64,000 nucleotides of DNA, taken from positions 75,434-139,433 of the forward strand of contig DASYZE010000064.1 of assembly GCA_035946625.1 (NCBI GenBank), in the 5' to 3' direction. The stretch comes from DASYXZ01 sp035946625 (GTDB lineage: Bacteria; Acidobacteriota; Terriglobia; UBA7540). The notes beneath the pieces were generated by a model. The model did no database searches. It saw only the letters and a list, made by a program, of their open reading frames with translations, and was not told where the DNA came from. The position numbers and the translations under genes were made by a program. Numbering within the stretch: the first letter of the stretch is position 1; each line of letters begins with the position of its first letter. Below, piece after piece: positions 54,089 to 63,074 of this stretch.

Positions 54089-54379
54089 TCAGCTCCGTTT
54101 CTTGCCCGGCCGGTATTTCAGGCGATAGTCTTCGAGCTCTTCGGGTGAAATCGTATAGTGCTTCTTGACGGGATCTTCCGCCTTTTCGTCCGCAAGGGCT
54201 CTCTGGAGCTTTTGATAGCAGATAGCGGCGGCGTCCTGATAGGGCACGTGCTGGTCCACAAACGCCTGGTTAGAGATGGTCAGGGTAAATTCACGCGCTT
54301 CATTTTTCATGTCTACGACCCGGTAAGAGTACTCCCGGCCGCGCGCCTTTAATTGGAACCCAACGTATTGGATAACCAT
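54089..54379 (-). CDS. hypothetical protein
   Basis: 96 residues (MVIQYVGFQLKARGREYSYR...). The Tyr/Arg/Lys-rich body has a beta-like start and the helix DAAAICYQKLQRALADEK; SPEELEDYRLKYR follows. No family is recognised. ATG 54379 has GGAG six bases upstream. It runs opposite to the sulfite genes and in the same direction as the cold-shock gene. Confidence 0.6.
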   Translation of the reverse strand: MVIQYVGFQLKARGREYSYRVVDMKNEAREFTLTISNQAFVDQHVPYQDAAAICYQKLQRALADEKAEDPVKKHYTISPEELEDYRLKYRPGKKRS

Positions 54380-54481
54380 TCGAGTCTCCGATCTGGGTGG
54401 GCTAAACTCGGGAGCTCCCATCCGTTGATCGATTAAACTTTCGGATCGCGATTGCAGCGGATGGGAACCATGCCCGGAATC

Positions 54482-54688
54482 TTACAGCTTGACCACGTTT
54501 TCAGCTTGCAGCCCTTTGGGGCCCTGGGTAACGGTGAATTCAACCGACTGACCCTCAGCCAGCGACTTGAAGCCGGAATCCTGAATGGCCGAGTGATGTA
54601 CGAAAACGTCCGCGCCGGATGCGCGCTGGATAAATCCATAACCTTTGGCGTCATTAAACCACTTTACCTTGCCTTGTTCCTTTTCCAT
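54482..54688 (-). CDS. cold-shock domain protein
   Basis: 68 residues. The OB-fold RNA/DNA-binding motifs GKVKWFNDAKGYGFI (RNP-1) and DVFVHHSAI (RNP-2) are intact. It acts as an RNA chaperone. ATG 54688 starts the family sequence. The leader of roughly 70-100 bases contains a terminator-like hairpin (54756-54786), suggesting control by transcript attenuation. Confidence 0.93.
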   Translation of the reverse strand: MEKEQGKVKWFNDAKGYGFIQRASGADVFVHHSAIQDSGFKSLAEGQSVEFTVTQGPKGLQAENVVKL

Positions 54689-54755
54689 ATTCGTGTTGAA
54701 ATCCTTTTTGGTATTGAAATTTCTTGTTCCGCTCTCGCAACCACTCCCCAAAAAC

Positions 54756-54786
54756 AAAAAAAACCGCAAAACCAATGATTTTGCGG
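54756..54786 (-). terminator. terminator-like hairpin in cold-shock leader
   Basis: On the minus strand CCGCAAAA (54779-54786) pairs perfectly with TTTTGCGG (54764-54771) around a 7-base loop, followed by eight Ts (54756-54763). It is a textbook intrinsic terminator, 68 bases before the cold-shock start codon. No other minus-strand gene lies upstream, so it may terminate or attenuate the csp transcript itself. Confidence 0.75.
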
Positions 54787-55157
54787 CCTCTTCCCTGGTA
54801 CTGGGTCACAAAAACTGATCAAGCTATTGATTAATATACACGACATCGAACATTTATACCAGCACTTAATGGCGGATGAACATTAGGAGTGGCCGCCTGT
54901 CGTCGCGCTTTCAGGGATCCTCGAGTTTACCTCGGGCCATCATTGAAGCGGCCGCCCTTCTTACGTTGTGATCCAAAGTCTTGTAAGGATATGACCATTG
55001 ATGGCATAATGACGAGCGTCAAGACGGGTCAAAGTTTTTCGCGGGCTTAAAACTTTCGCCTTCAAACTTGCATCATATTTACCGCCCCCATCAAAGTCCC
55101 CTCGTACAGGAAGGGCAGCTCTTGAGATCAGGTTCTACGGAGGAGTAAAGAATAATT

Positions 55158-56156
55158 ATGGCAAACCAGAGTGAAGGCCGTGGCGCAGGCCACGCGATGT
55201 TCGGCTTGAATGACCCGGAGCCGCGCCCGGTCGCGCCGCAGGAAGCCCCGCCGGCCGCCCCGGTTGGGGTGCCCGGAGCGCCCCAGTATATTTACGTGCA
55301 GGCCCCGCCTCAGCCCGCGGTTGCGCCCGCCGCGAGTGGTGGGAAAGTGATTCCCGTGTTGGTGGGATTGTTGGTGGTTCTCACGGTGATCAATCTTTAC
55401 CTGGCGTATTCGACGCGACGGCAATTTACTGACCAGTTGTCCCTGCAGAACGACCAATTAAACCTTCTGGCCCGCCGTATGGACACCAGCGAGGCCAAGT
55501 ACGCGGAATTGAGCAGCCAGTTTCAAGTCAAACTTGGACTGTCGCAGGCGGAGGCTCAGCGCGCCCGCGCACTCGCCGCCCAGATCGAGGAACAACAGAA
55601 ACAGACCACGCAACAGTTGAATGACGCCATCGCCAAGAAAGCCAGCGCGGAAGAGCTCAACAAACTTCAGTCTGACTCTAACGCAAAGATCGGAGGTCTA
55701 ACCGGCGACCTGGCCGGAACCAAAAAGGATTTGGAGGACACCAAAAATTCTTTCAATAGCGCGCTGACCGGAACCAAAGGCGAGTTGACCGGTGCCATCG
55801 CCCGCACCCACGATGAACTGGTGCAACTGGCCCACCGGACGGACCGCGACTACTTTGAATTCAACGTGCATGGCAAAAAAGGTTCTCAAAAGGTGGGAAC
55901 CGTGACCATCCAGTTGACCAGGACGAATGTGAAGAAAAACCTGTTCAACGTGAACCTGATGTTTGACGACAAATCCCACCCCCACAAAGATCGCACCACC
56001 AACGAGCCGTTGTTGTTCTATGTGCAAGGGGCACCCAGCTCGCTGGAGATGGTGGTCAACAAAATGGGGAAGGATTCCATCAGCGGTTATATCAGCGCCC
56101 CCAAAGGATTTTTCGCCAACACGCCCAACGTGCTGGGGGCGCGGCCGGGGGCATAA
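55158..56156 (+). CDS. membrane protein with coiled coil, hypothetical
   Basis: 332 residues. Proline/alanine-rich N-terminus (about 20-60), one transmembrane helix (about 64-85, VIPVLVGLLVVLTVINLYLA), a long coiled coil (about 90-220, with repeats QLSLQNDQLNLLARRMD and AQIEEQQKQTTQQLNDAI), and a C-terminal beta-rich domain. Likely anchors the envelope domain to the cell. No family name is recognised. Confidence 0.7.
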   Translation: MANQSEGRGAGHAMFGLNDPEPRPVAPQEAPPAAPVGVPGAPQYIYVQAPPQPAVAPAASGGKVIPVLVGLLVVLTVINLYLAYSTRRQFTDQLSLQNDQLNLLARRMDTSEAKYAELSSQFQVKLGLSQAEAQRARALAAQIEEQQKQTTQQLNDAIAKKASAEELNKLQSDSNAKIGGLTGDLAGTKKDLEDTKNSFNSALTGTKGELTGAIARTHDELVQLAHRTDRDYFEFNVHGKKGSQKVGTVTIQLTRTNVKKNLFNVNLMFDDKSHPHKDRTTNEPLLFYVQGAPSSLEMVVNKMGKDSISGYISAPKGFFANTPNVLGARPGA

Positions 56157-56181
56157 GTAATGTTGTCGGTAGTCAGGTGAA

Positions 56182-56310
56182 CGGATTGAGCCATCGGGTC
56201 ATTGATACTTTGCGCCATTGATAGAATGGGTCGGGACATGAATTGAAAAAATTAACCGTTTTTCCGCTTTTTGAATGGCGCAATGGTTAAATGAATCAAT
56301 CCTTTACCAC
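56182..56310. repeat. inverted pair of degenerate octamer arrays
   Basis: Left arm has GGATTGAG-CCATCGGG-TCAT and CGCCATTGAT; right arm has GAATGGCG-CAATGGTT then AAATGAAT-CAATCC. The ends GGATTGA and TCAATCC pair, as do CGCCATT and AATGGCG. It fills the gap between a coiled-coil gene and the UDG gene. Confidence 0.6.
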
Positions 56311-56337
56311 GGACATCCGACGGTGGGTCACTGACAT

Positions 56338-57090
56338 TTGACCAGCGACAACCGGGCGCTCAAAATTCTCCAGCAAAAAATCATCAATTGTGAGCGATGC
56401 CCGGGGCTCATCCATTATTGCCGCAAAGTAGCCCGTGAAAAGCGCCGGATGTATCGCGACCAGGAGTACTGGGGCAAACCAGTTCCCAGTTTCGGCGACC
56501 CCAAAGCAGAACTCTTGATTCTCGGATTAGCTCCTGGCGCGCACGGTGCCAATCGCACGGGAAGGATGTTTACTGGCGACCGGTCCGGCGATTTTCTGTT
56601 TCGGGCCCTCTTCGAGGCGGGATTTGCCAGCCAACCCGGGTCCCGCCATCGTGCTGACGGGCTCGAACTGCGTGGCTGTTATATTACGGCTGGGCTGCGT
56701 TGCGCACCGCCCGCCAATAAACCGAAACCGGCTGAATTGCGCAACTGTCAACCATACCTGGAGCGGGAGTTGGAACTACTGCATCATGTGCGAGCCGTCC
56801 TCGCGTTGGGGAAGATTGCGTTTGATACTTACTTGCGCTTGGCATCGAGCGGCTTCACGCTTCGCCATGGCAAATCGCCCGCTGACGGTGGTCGATCGGC
56901 GGGGAAATTCCCGCCCCTTTCGGCATTCCATTTTGCTCACGGGGCCAGCTACCCCCTCCCCGCGGGCCTGCCGCGCCTGTTTGCGTCCTATCATCCCAGC
57001 CAGCAAAACACCCAAACCAGAAAACTAACACCGCCCATGATGCAAAAAGTTCTTTCGGACATCCGCCGTTACCTCAACCAGGGCGAGTGA
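56338..57090 (+). CDS. uracil-DNA glycosylase, family 5-like
   Basis: 250 residues. Four cysteines (CERC, Cys in YITAGLRC and the one in RNCQPY) probably hold a 4Fe-4S cluster, as in thermophile-type UDGs. GLAPGAHGANRTGRMFTGDRSG is the active-site loop, and PRLFASYHPSQQNTQ resembles the late histidine motif. It removes uracil (and related bases) from DNA. Start is TTG 56338. The following methyltransferase gene begins after a short repeat array. Confidence 0.8.
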   Translation: MTSDNRALKILQQKIINCERCPGLIHYCRKVAREKRRMYRDQEYWGKPVPSFGDPKAELLILGLAPGAHGANRTGRMFTGDRSGDFLFRALFEAGFASQPGSRHRADGLELRGCYITAGLRCAPPANKPKPAELRNCQPYLERELELLHHVRAVLALGKIAFDTYLRLASSGFTLRHGKSPADGGRSAGKFPPLSAFHFAHGASYPLPAGLPRLFASYHPSQQNTQTRKLTPPMMQKVLSDIRRYLNQGE

Positions 57091-57107
57091 TTGATGCTTG
57101 ACTCCGG

Positions 57108-57141
57108 CCTACTGCCTACTGTTTACTGTCTACTGCCAACT
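57108..57141 (+). repeat. degenerate heptamer array before methyltransferase
   Basis: Units CTGCCTA, CTGTTTA, CTGTCTA, CTGCCAA in a row. They directly precede the ATG at 57142 and leave no Shine-Dalgarno site. No matching inverted arm is seen upstream. Confidence 0.6.
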
Positions 57142-58155
57142 ATGAGCATTCCCAGCCCTTCACCTGTGACAGATTTGCTCGATGCGTTTCGCCGCACCAA
57201 GGTCATGTTTGCAGCCGTGGCCCTGGGCGTATTTGACGCTCTTGGCGGCGGCCCTTTGAATGCTCCTGCCTTGGCCGAGCGCTTGGATGCCAACCCGGAT
57301 GGGCTCGAGCGCCTTCTCGACGCTTGCGTGGGCCTTGAATTCTTGAAGAAGGAAAATTCCATATACTCGAACCTTCCCGTCGCTGAGGCTTATTTGCGCC
57401 GCGGCAGCCCACAAACGTTAACCGGGTACATTCTTTACTCGAATTACGCTCTTTATGGTTTGTGGGGGCGGCTCGAAGATGCGGTGCATGAGGGCAGCCA
57501 CCGCTGGACGCAGGTGTTTCGCGTCGAGGGGCCGATTTTCGATCACTTTTTCCGAACCGAGGAAAACAAGCGCGAATTCTTGCGGGGTATGCACGGCTTT
57601 GGCCTGATGAGTTCGCCGCCAGTGGTAGCGGCGTTTGACCTGAGCCGGTTTCGCCGACTGGTGGACCTGGGAGGGGCCACGGGCCACCTGGCCTCAGCCG
57701 CGTGCGAGCTCTATCCCCAGATGCAGGCGGCCATTTTCGATTTGTCCCCGGCCATCGAATTCACACGTGAATTTATGGCCGGCTCGCCCTTGCTGGGACG
57801 ACTCGAGCTCATCCCGGGAGATTTTTTCCGCGACCCGCTTCCCGAGGGGGATTTATATGCTCTCGGGCGCATCCTGCACGACTGGTCAGAAGAGAAGATT
57901 TGCAAACTTTTGGCCAAGATCTATGCCAAGTTGCCGAGCGGTGGCGGGCTTCTGATTGCGGAAAAACTTTTGAACGAGCAAAAGACCGGTCCCTTGCCGG
58001 CGCTATTGCAATCACTCAATATGCTGGTATGTACAGAAGGAAAGGAGCGCACCTTGGAGGAGTACGCGGCGCTTCTGCGCGCAGCCGGGTTTGCCGAAGT
58101 CGAAGGCCGCATGACCGGCGCGGCCGTGGACGCCGTCCTGGCCCTCAAGGCGTAA
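57142..58155 (+). CDS. class I O-methyltransferase (acetylserotonin-type)
   Basis: 337 residues. An N-terminal dimerisation domain with AERLDANPDGLERLLDACV is followed by the SAM-binding loop DLGGATGHLASAACEL and the catalytic LHDWSEEKICKLL histidine. Such enzymes methylate small hydroxyl-bearing molecules. The upstream frame extends through the heptamer array to 57091, but ATG 57142 gives the family start. Confidence 0.8.
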   Translation: MSIPSPSPVTDLLDAFRRTKVMFAAVALGVFDALGGGPLNAPALAERLDANPDGLERLLDACVGLEFLKKENSIYSNLPVAEAYLRRGSPQTLTGYILYSNYALYGLWGRLEDAVHEGSHRWTQVFRVEGPIFDHFFRTEENKREFLRGMHGFGLMSSPPVVAAFDLSRFRRLVDLGGATGHLASAACELYPQMQAAIFDLSPAIEFTREFMAGSPLLGRLELIPGDFFRDPLPEGDLYALGRILHDWSEEKICKLLAKIYAKLPSGGGLLIAEKLLNEQKTGPLPALLQSLNMLVCTEGKERTLEEYAALLRAAGFAEVEGRMTGAAVDAVLALKA

Positions 58156-58213
58156 AACCTTGCTGCACCCCGAGCCCACGTGCCTCGAACGCACGCGCCC
58201 ATCTCCCCAGTCC

Positions 58214-60229
58214 TCACGGAAGTGTGTAAGCCACCAGGGAGTCGCTTTGCGGTTCTTCCGTGATTTTGGAGTGGCCGCCCGCGGCAATCACCACAAACTG
58301 CTTTCCCTTCGGACTTAACTGGTAGGTCATCGGTGTGGCGTGGCCGCTGGCGGGAAGCTGCGCTTTCCACAGCTCCTTCCCGGTTTCAACGTCGAAGGCG
58401 CGCAAGAACGGGTCCAGGGTACCGGCGGTAAATACCAGTCCGCCCGCAGTCACTATGGGACCGCCCAGGCTGAGGGTTCCGGGCGGGACGCCGGGCTTGC
58501 CGGGTGCAAATGAGCCCAGTGGAACCTGCCAGCGAATTTTTCCTTCCATCATGTCCATGGCGGTCAGCATGCCCCAAGGTGGCGGACTGCACGGCAAGTG
58601 GGCTTCCGGCGAAAGGAGAGGACGTCGGAACATTCCGTAAGGTGTTCCGGTTTGCGGGGAATATTCGCCGGGCTCGGACCGGTTCCCGGGATTTTCATAC
58701 TGGCCGCGCGGGATCAGCTTCACTTTGAAGATCAAATTATTAGTGTTCACCACCAGCAGATTGTTCAGCGGATCGAACGCGGAACCACTCCAGTTCATGC
58801 CGCCGACATTTCCGGGAATGGCCAGCGAGCCCTTCAGGCTGGGCGGAGTGAAGATGCCTTCATTGCGCAGCCCCTGGATCCAACCGCGGCAGGCTTCGCG
58901 GTCTTCGGATGTAATTCCCCACGCCTCATCCGACGAAATTTTTTGTGGCGACAGCGCCGGCAGACCCACGGAAAACGGCTGGGTGGGCGAGGTCAATTCG
59001 CCGGGCACGTCGCTTTGGGGGACCGCGCGCTCCTCGACCGGAAAAACGGGCGCGCCTGTGTCTCGATTGAGAACATAAAGGAATCCCGTCTTGTTGCCTT
59101 GGATCACCACGGGCACATCCATGCCGTGGTGTCGCAGCGTGGTGAGGAGCGGGGGCGACGCCGTGTCGTAGTCCCATAGATTGTGATGAACCAGTTGGAA
59201 CGCCCAGACCACTCTTCCGGTTTTCGCGCGCAACGCCACCACCGAGTCCGCCCACTTATCGTCCCCCGGCCGCAGCCCTCCGAAGTAGTCGGGACTTGCG
59301 CTGCCGGTGGGAACGAAGACGAGATCGCGCTTCGGATCCACTGACATGATCGTCCAGGCATTGGCGGCGCCAGACCGCCATTCCTTCGCGGCTCCATGGG
59401 CGCCCGATTTTGTTGGGTTGGGCGGAACCGGATCCCAACTCCATCGCAGGGCGCCCGTGCGTGCGTCAAAGGCCCGCACCACGCCGCCGGGCATGTCCGC
59501 GCGGCCGTTATCATCAATGGCCGAACCTACCACCACCAGATCGTCAATCACGGCGGGTGGTGAGGTCATGTGGTAATCGCCAGGGCGCAAGGCGGGAACG
59601 TTGCGCAGACTGACCTGGCCGTTATTTCCGAAATCGCCGCACGGCTTGCCCGTGGCAGCGTCGATTGCGATCAAGCGCGCGTCAATGGTGGATTCAAATA
59701 TCCGCCGGTGACACGGTTTTTCTTCCGACCGGGCGGGATCGAGCCAGGTGGCCGCACCTCGATTGATGAGCCCGTCGCCGGATTGCCATGTCATGTCGAT
59801 CTTGGGATCATAGGCCCAGCGCTGCGCTCCGGTTACAGGGTCGAGGGCGATCACGCGACTGAAGGGTGAGGTGACGTACAGCGTGCCGTCCACTAGAATT
59901 GGTGTGCTCTCAAACCCGCTCCGGCGCCGGCCGTGGCTGCCGTCTGAAATGTCGCCGGTGTGGAACGTCCAGGCGACCCTCAATTTCCCGACGTTTTCTT
60001 TGTTGATCTGAGTCAGCGGGGAGAAGCGCATCCCGCCGGCATCATGCCCGTAATAAGGCCAGTCATCCGTCAGGTTTGTTGGCGCGTTTTGAGCCAGGGC
60101 GGGCTGGCAAAGGCAAAGTACAATGGCCAGAGACAAGCTAATGAAGGTTAACGGATAAAGGTTAAAGGTAAACGGCTGAAATGCAGTCCCTCGTGCGGCG
60201 CTGCTAAACGACCTCCTTGGTTCTTGCAT
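58214..60229 (-). CDS. PQQ-dependent quinoprotein dehydrogenase
   Basis: 671 residues with eight-bladed propeller repeats (WAYDPKIDMTWQSGDGLINR, GKIRWQVPLGSFAPGK, GPIVTAGGLVFTAGTLDPF). It oxidises an alcohol or aldose in the periplasm and passes electrons to quinone or cytochrome. Part of the signal peptide (about residues 17-29, FQPFTFNLYPLTF) is encoded by a heptamer array, so the true start could be debated. Runs on the minus strand upstream of the SDR gene. Confidence 0.85.
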   Translation of the reverse strand: MQEPRRSFSSAARGTAFQPFTFNLYPLTFISLSLAIVLCLCQPALAQNAPTNLTDDWPYYGHDAGGMRFSPLTQINKENVGKLRVAWTFHTGDISDGSHGRRRSGFESTPILVDGTLYVTSPFSRVIALDPVTGAQRWAYDPKIDMTWQSGDGLINRGAATWLDPARSEEKPCHRRIFESTIDARLIAIDAATGKPCGDFGNNGQVSLRNVPALRPGDYHMTSPPAVIDDLVVVGSAIDDNGRADMPGGVVRAFDARTGALRWSWDPVPPNPTKSGAHGAAKEWRSGAANAWTIMSVDPKRDLVFVPTGSASPDYFGGLRPGDDKWADSVVALRAKTGRVVWAFQLVHHNLWDYDTASPPLLTTLRHHGMDVPVVIQGNKTGFLYVLNRDTGAPVFPVEERAVPQSDVPGELTSPTQPFSVGLPALSPQKISSDEAWGITSEDREACRGWIQGLRNEGIFTPPSLKGSLAIPGNVGGMNWSGSAFDPLNNLLVVNTNNLIFKVKLIPRGQYENPGNRSEPGEYSPQTGTPYGMFRRPLLSPEAHLPCSPPPWGMLTAMDMMEGKIRWQVPLGSFAPGKPGVPPGTLSLGGPIVTAGGLVFTAGTLDPFLRAFDVETGKELWKAQLPASGHATPMTYQLSPKGKQFVVIAAGGHSKITEEPQSDSLVAYTLP

Positions 60230-60295
60230 AACTCCATCCTCCCAACCAGAAATTTTGTCTAACCCTTCAGCTTTTACCCTTTAACCTTTTTTTCA
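60143..60295. repeat. inverted pair of degenerate heptamer arrays
   Basis: Left arm GGTTAAC-GGATAAA then GGTTAAA-GGTAAAC-GGCTGAA (60146-60180). Right arm CCCTTCA-GCTTTTA then CCCTTTA-ACCTTTT (about 60262-60289), the inverse of the left. The left arm codes part of the quinoprotein signal peptide; the right arm reaches the end of the SDR gene. Confidence 0.65.
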
Positions 60296-61048
60296 GTCCA
60301 TCCACGCCCCGCCGTTCACTTCCACGGTCTCTCCCGTCATGTAACGTGACGCGGGCGAGGCGAGAAAGACTATGACATCTGCGATTTCTTCCGAAGTCCC
60401 CGCCCGCCCCATGGGGATTCCCAAAATATATTTCTGAAAAAGCTCGGGCGGGCTGTAACGCTCGTGATAAGGCGTTGCGATGACGCCCGGGGCGATGGCG
60501 TTGACGCGAATCCCGTGCGGCGCGAGTTCCTTGGCCAGACCTTTGTTGTAAGTCAGCAAACCGCCTTTGGCCGCCGCGTAAGCCGCTGCCCCGGGCCCGC
60601 CACCGTTGCGGCCGGCAATCGAGGTGACGTTCACAATGCACCCGCTTTTGCGCGCCGCCATCTCCTCCCAAACCGCTTTGACGCAAAGGAAAGCACTCTT
60701 CAGGTTCAGCGCCATGATTTGATCCCAATATTCTTCCGTCATGTCGGGGAGCGAACGGCGCGCCAGCAAGTCTCCCGCATTGTTGACCAAAATATTAATT
60801 CGTCCCCACTGTTTTCGGACCGCGGCGGCCATGGCCTGAACGTCGGCAGATGAAGTCACATCAGCACGAATCGCCAGCGCCTCGCCACCTGCTTTGCGGA
60901 TCGCCTCGACCGTTTGATCGGCCCCGGAACGATTCTTCAAATAGTTTACGCCCACCTGTGCTCCTTCGCGCGCCAGCGCCTCCGCGGTGGACCGCCCGAT
61001 CCCGCTGGACGCGCCCGTAACCAGTGCCACTTGATCTTTTAGAACCAT
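60293..61048 (-). CDS. short-chain dehydrogenase/reductase
   Basis: 251 residues. TGASSGIG binds NAD(P), NNAG is conserved, and YAAAK is the catalytic Tyr/Lys pair; SIAG supplies the Ser. The ending MTGETVEVNGGAWMD matches FabG-like SDRs. It may work on a carbonyl product of nearby oxidations. Start ATG 61048 has GGAGG five bases upstream. Confidence 0.88.
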   Translation of the reverse strand: MVLKDQVALVTGASSGIGRSTAEALAREGAQVGVNYLKNRSGADQTVEAIRKAGGEALAIRADVTSSADVQAMAAAVRKQWGRINILVNNAGDLLARRSLPDMTEEYWDQIMALNLKSAFLCVKAVWEEMAARKSGCIVNVTSIAGRNGGGPGAAAYAAAKGGLLTYNKGLAKELAPHGIRVNAIAPGVIATPYHERYSPPELFQKYILGIPMGRAGTSEEIADVIVFLASPASRYMTGETVEVNGGAWMD

Positions 61049-61171
61049 CATGACCTCCGATTCGATATATGAATTGAGTTTTTCCCCGCCCCACATAATG
61101 CCTGATAGACGGGCACGAAGGAAAGAAAAAGGAGGTAACGATTCGGAAATTTTCATTTCACCGACACCCAA

Positions 61172-61717
61172 TTATTCGACAAGTTTCTGGAGGGGAAGGC
61201 TAAATCCCGGAAAGAGAGGAGAGGCGAGCAGACCGTGAGCATCGAGCGTTGCTGCGAGTTCCAGGCTTCCTTTTTGGTGCCGGTAAACCTCTGCCGCGGG
61301 GCCTTCAGGGTCGATGATCCAATATTCCTCAACGCCGAAGCGCGCGTACAGTTTAAGTTTTATGGTCCGGTCGATCTTCGCCGTGCCAGGTGATAATACT
61401 TCGACCACCAGGTCCGGCGAGCCTTGAACATTCTTGTCGGTCAGCACCGAAGAGCGGGCCTTGGAGACATAAAGAACGTCAGGCTCAACGACATCGAACT
61501 GGGAAAACACTACGTCAAAGGGTGAAACAAAAACCAGGCCTATTTGATTATCTTCCACGAAAGCGGAGAGGTAGCGTGTTAGGCGTGTAACGATGATCTG
61601 ATGAAGGAAGTTGGGTGCAGGCGTCACAAAAAGCTCTCCCTCGATGATCTCATAGCGTTTCCCGTCGCTAGGCAGGAGGCAGTAGTCGTCGTAAGTAAGT
61701 CGAATGTCAACCGCCAT
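61172..61717 (-). CDS. Uma2 family (DUF820) nuclease-like protein
   Basis: 181 residues. LTYDDYCLLPSDGKRYEIIE, GSPDLVVEVLSPGT and YARFGVEEYWIIDPE give the DUF820 restriction-endonuclease-like core (PD-E-x-K style). Function unknown in most lineages; often multi-copy. Upstream of the SDR gene, same strand, 123 bases away. Confidence 0.85.
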   Translation of the reverse strand: MAVDIRLTYDDYCLLPSDGKRYEIIEGELFVTPAPNFLHQIIVTRLTRYLSAFVEDNQIGLVFVSPFDVVFSQFDVVEPDVLYVSKARSSVLTDKNVQGSPDLVVEVLSPGTAKIDRTIKLKLYARFGVEEYWIIDPEGPAAEVYRHQKGSLELAATLDAHGLLASPLFPGFSLPLQKLVE

Positions 61718-61958
61718 AATCGGATTATATCATGACGCGCGCCCCGAAATCTGAGCCGCCTGTGCACGGTACAAATCCACCTACCCATCTTATTTTCTTG
61801 GCAACCCCACCTGATTTTTGATATTCATAATTATCTTGGGCTGATGTCGAAGGTCCCGGAGCATCAGCGCATTCTTCAGTTGACGATTGCCAGTAGCAAT
61901 CCGACGAAGGTGACTCTGCGATGACGGGACCCGAATCCCCGACCGGAGGAGAACTCGG

Positions 61959-62993
61959 ATGATTGAAGTCAGCAACCTGACCAAACGCTACGGACCCACG
62001 CTGGCGGTATCCGACGTTAATTTCGTGGTGCAGCAGGGCGAGGTGCTCGGCTTTCTCGGACCCAACGGCGCCGGCAAGACCACCACCATGCGCGTAATCA
62101 CCGGCTATCTCCCGGCCAGCGAGGGCAGCGTCCGCGTGGCAGGGTTTGACGTTCAGGAGCATCCCCTGGAGGCCAAGCGACACACCGGATACCTTCCTGA
62201 AAATCCTCCCGTGTATCCAGACATGACCGTGCGGGAATATCTTTCCTTTGTGGCGCGCATCAAGGGGGTGGCCGGCCGGGACGTGAAGAAGCGCGTCGAC
62301 GAGGTAGGCGAAAAATGTTCGGTCTCCGACGTTCGGGACCGGCAGATTGGAAAACTCTCCAAAGGCTACCGCCAGCGTGTGGGCCTGGCGCAGGCGCTGA
62401 TCCATAATCCTGACGTTCTCGTTCTCGATGAGCCCACGGCGGGACTGGACCCCAAACAGATTATCGAGACCCGCGAGCTGATCAAAGGCTTGGCGGGCCA
62501 ACATACGGTTGTTCTGAGCACGCACATTCTGCCCGAAGTGTCAAAAACCTGCCAGCGGGTGGTGGTGATTAATGCGGGCAAGATTGTAGCGATGGGAACG
62601 CCGGACGAGTTAACCCGCCGATTGACGGGCTTTGAGACGGTGCTGATCACAGTGGAAGGCCCGGCGGCGGAAATTATGGACAAGCTCATGCGCGTAGCCG
62701 GCGTGAATATCGTGGAACCGCGGGAAGCGAACGGGCAGTTGGTTACCCTCGAGGTTCACGCTGAAAAAGGGCGCGACGTGCGGGCCGAGCTGGCGCGCAG
62801 TGTGGTGGAATCGCAGTGGAAGTTGCTCGAGCTCACCACCAGCGGCATGAGCCTGGAGGATATCTTCTTGAAACTCACCACCAAGGATTCGAGCGAGGCT
62901 GAAGAAAATCAGAAATCGGAAGGTAGTCATCAGGAAGTGGTGGCCAAGGTCGACCTTGCGTTGGACCAGGGTGTGGATGAGGAGAAGCGATAG
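61959..62993 (+). CDS. ABC transporter ATP-binding protein (GldA-like)
   Basis: 344 residues. Walker A GPNGAGKTT, signature LSKGYRQRVGLAQ, Walker B VLVLDEPTAGLD, then a C-terminal domain. The tail after about residue 309 (SEAEENQKSEGSHQEV...) is coded partly by a heptamer repeat, so it is probably not functional protein. Paired with the permease at 63075-63851. Confidence 0.9.
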   Translation: MIEVSNLTKRYGPTLAVSDVNFVVQQGEVLGFLGPNGAGKTTTMRVITGYLPASEGSVRVAGFDVQEHPLEAKRHTGYLPENPPVYPDMTVREYLSFVARIKGVAGRDVKKRVDEVGEKCSVSDVRDRQIGKLSKGYRQRVGLAQALIHNPDVLVLDEPTAGLDPKQIIETRELIKGLAGQHTVVLSTHILPEVSKTCQRVVVINAGKIVAMGTPDELTRRLTGFETVLITVEGPAAEIMDKLMRVAGVNIVEPREANGQLVTLEVHAEKGRDVRAELARSVVESQWKLLELTTSGMSLEDIFLKLTTKDSSEAEENQKSEGSHQEVVAKVDLALDQGVDEEKR

Positions 62994-63060
62994 CGGATAT
63001 TTATTCAAATTTTGCACATTGATTTTCTTCTGATTTTTGAATTCTGATTTCTGTTTCTGC
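62901..63060. repeat. inverted pair of degenerate heptamer arrays
   Basis: Left arm in coding sequence: GAAGAAAATCAGAAATCGGA (62901-62920). Right arm GATTTTCTTCTGATTTTTGA then ATTCTGATTTCTG (63021-63053). The shared unit is AATCAGA and its inverse TCTGATT. The left arm lies in the tail of the ABC ATPase gene, and the right arm is just before the permease start. Confidence 0.6.
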
Positions 63061-63074
63061 ACTGAGGTGCAATT

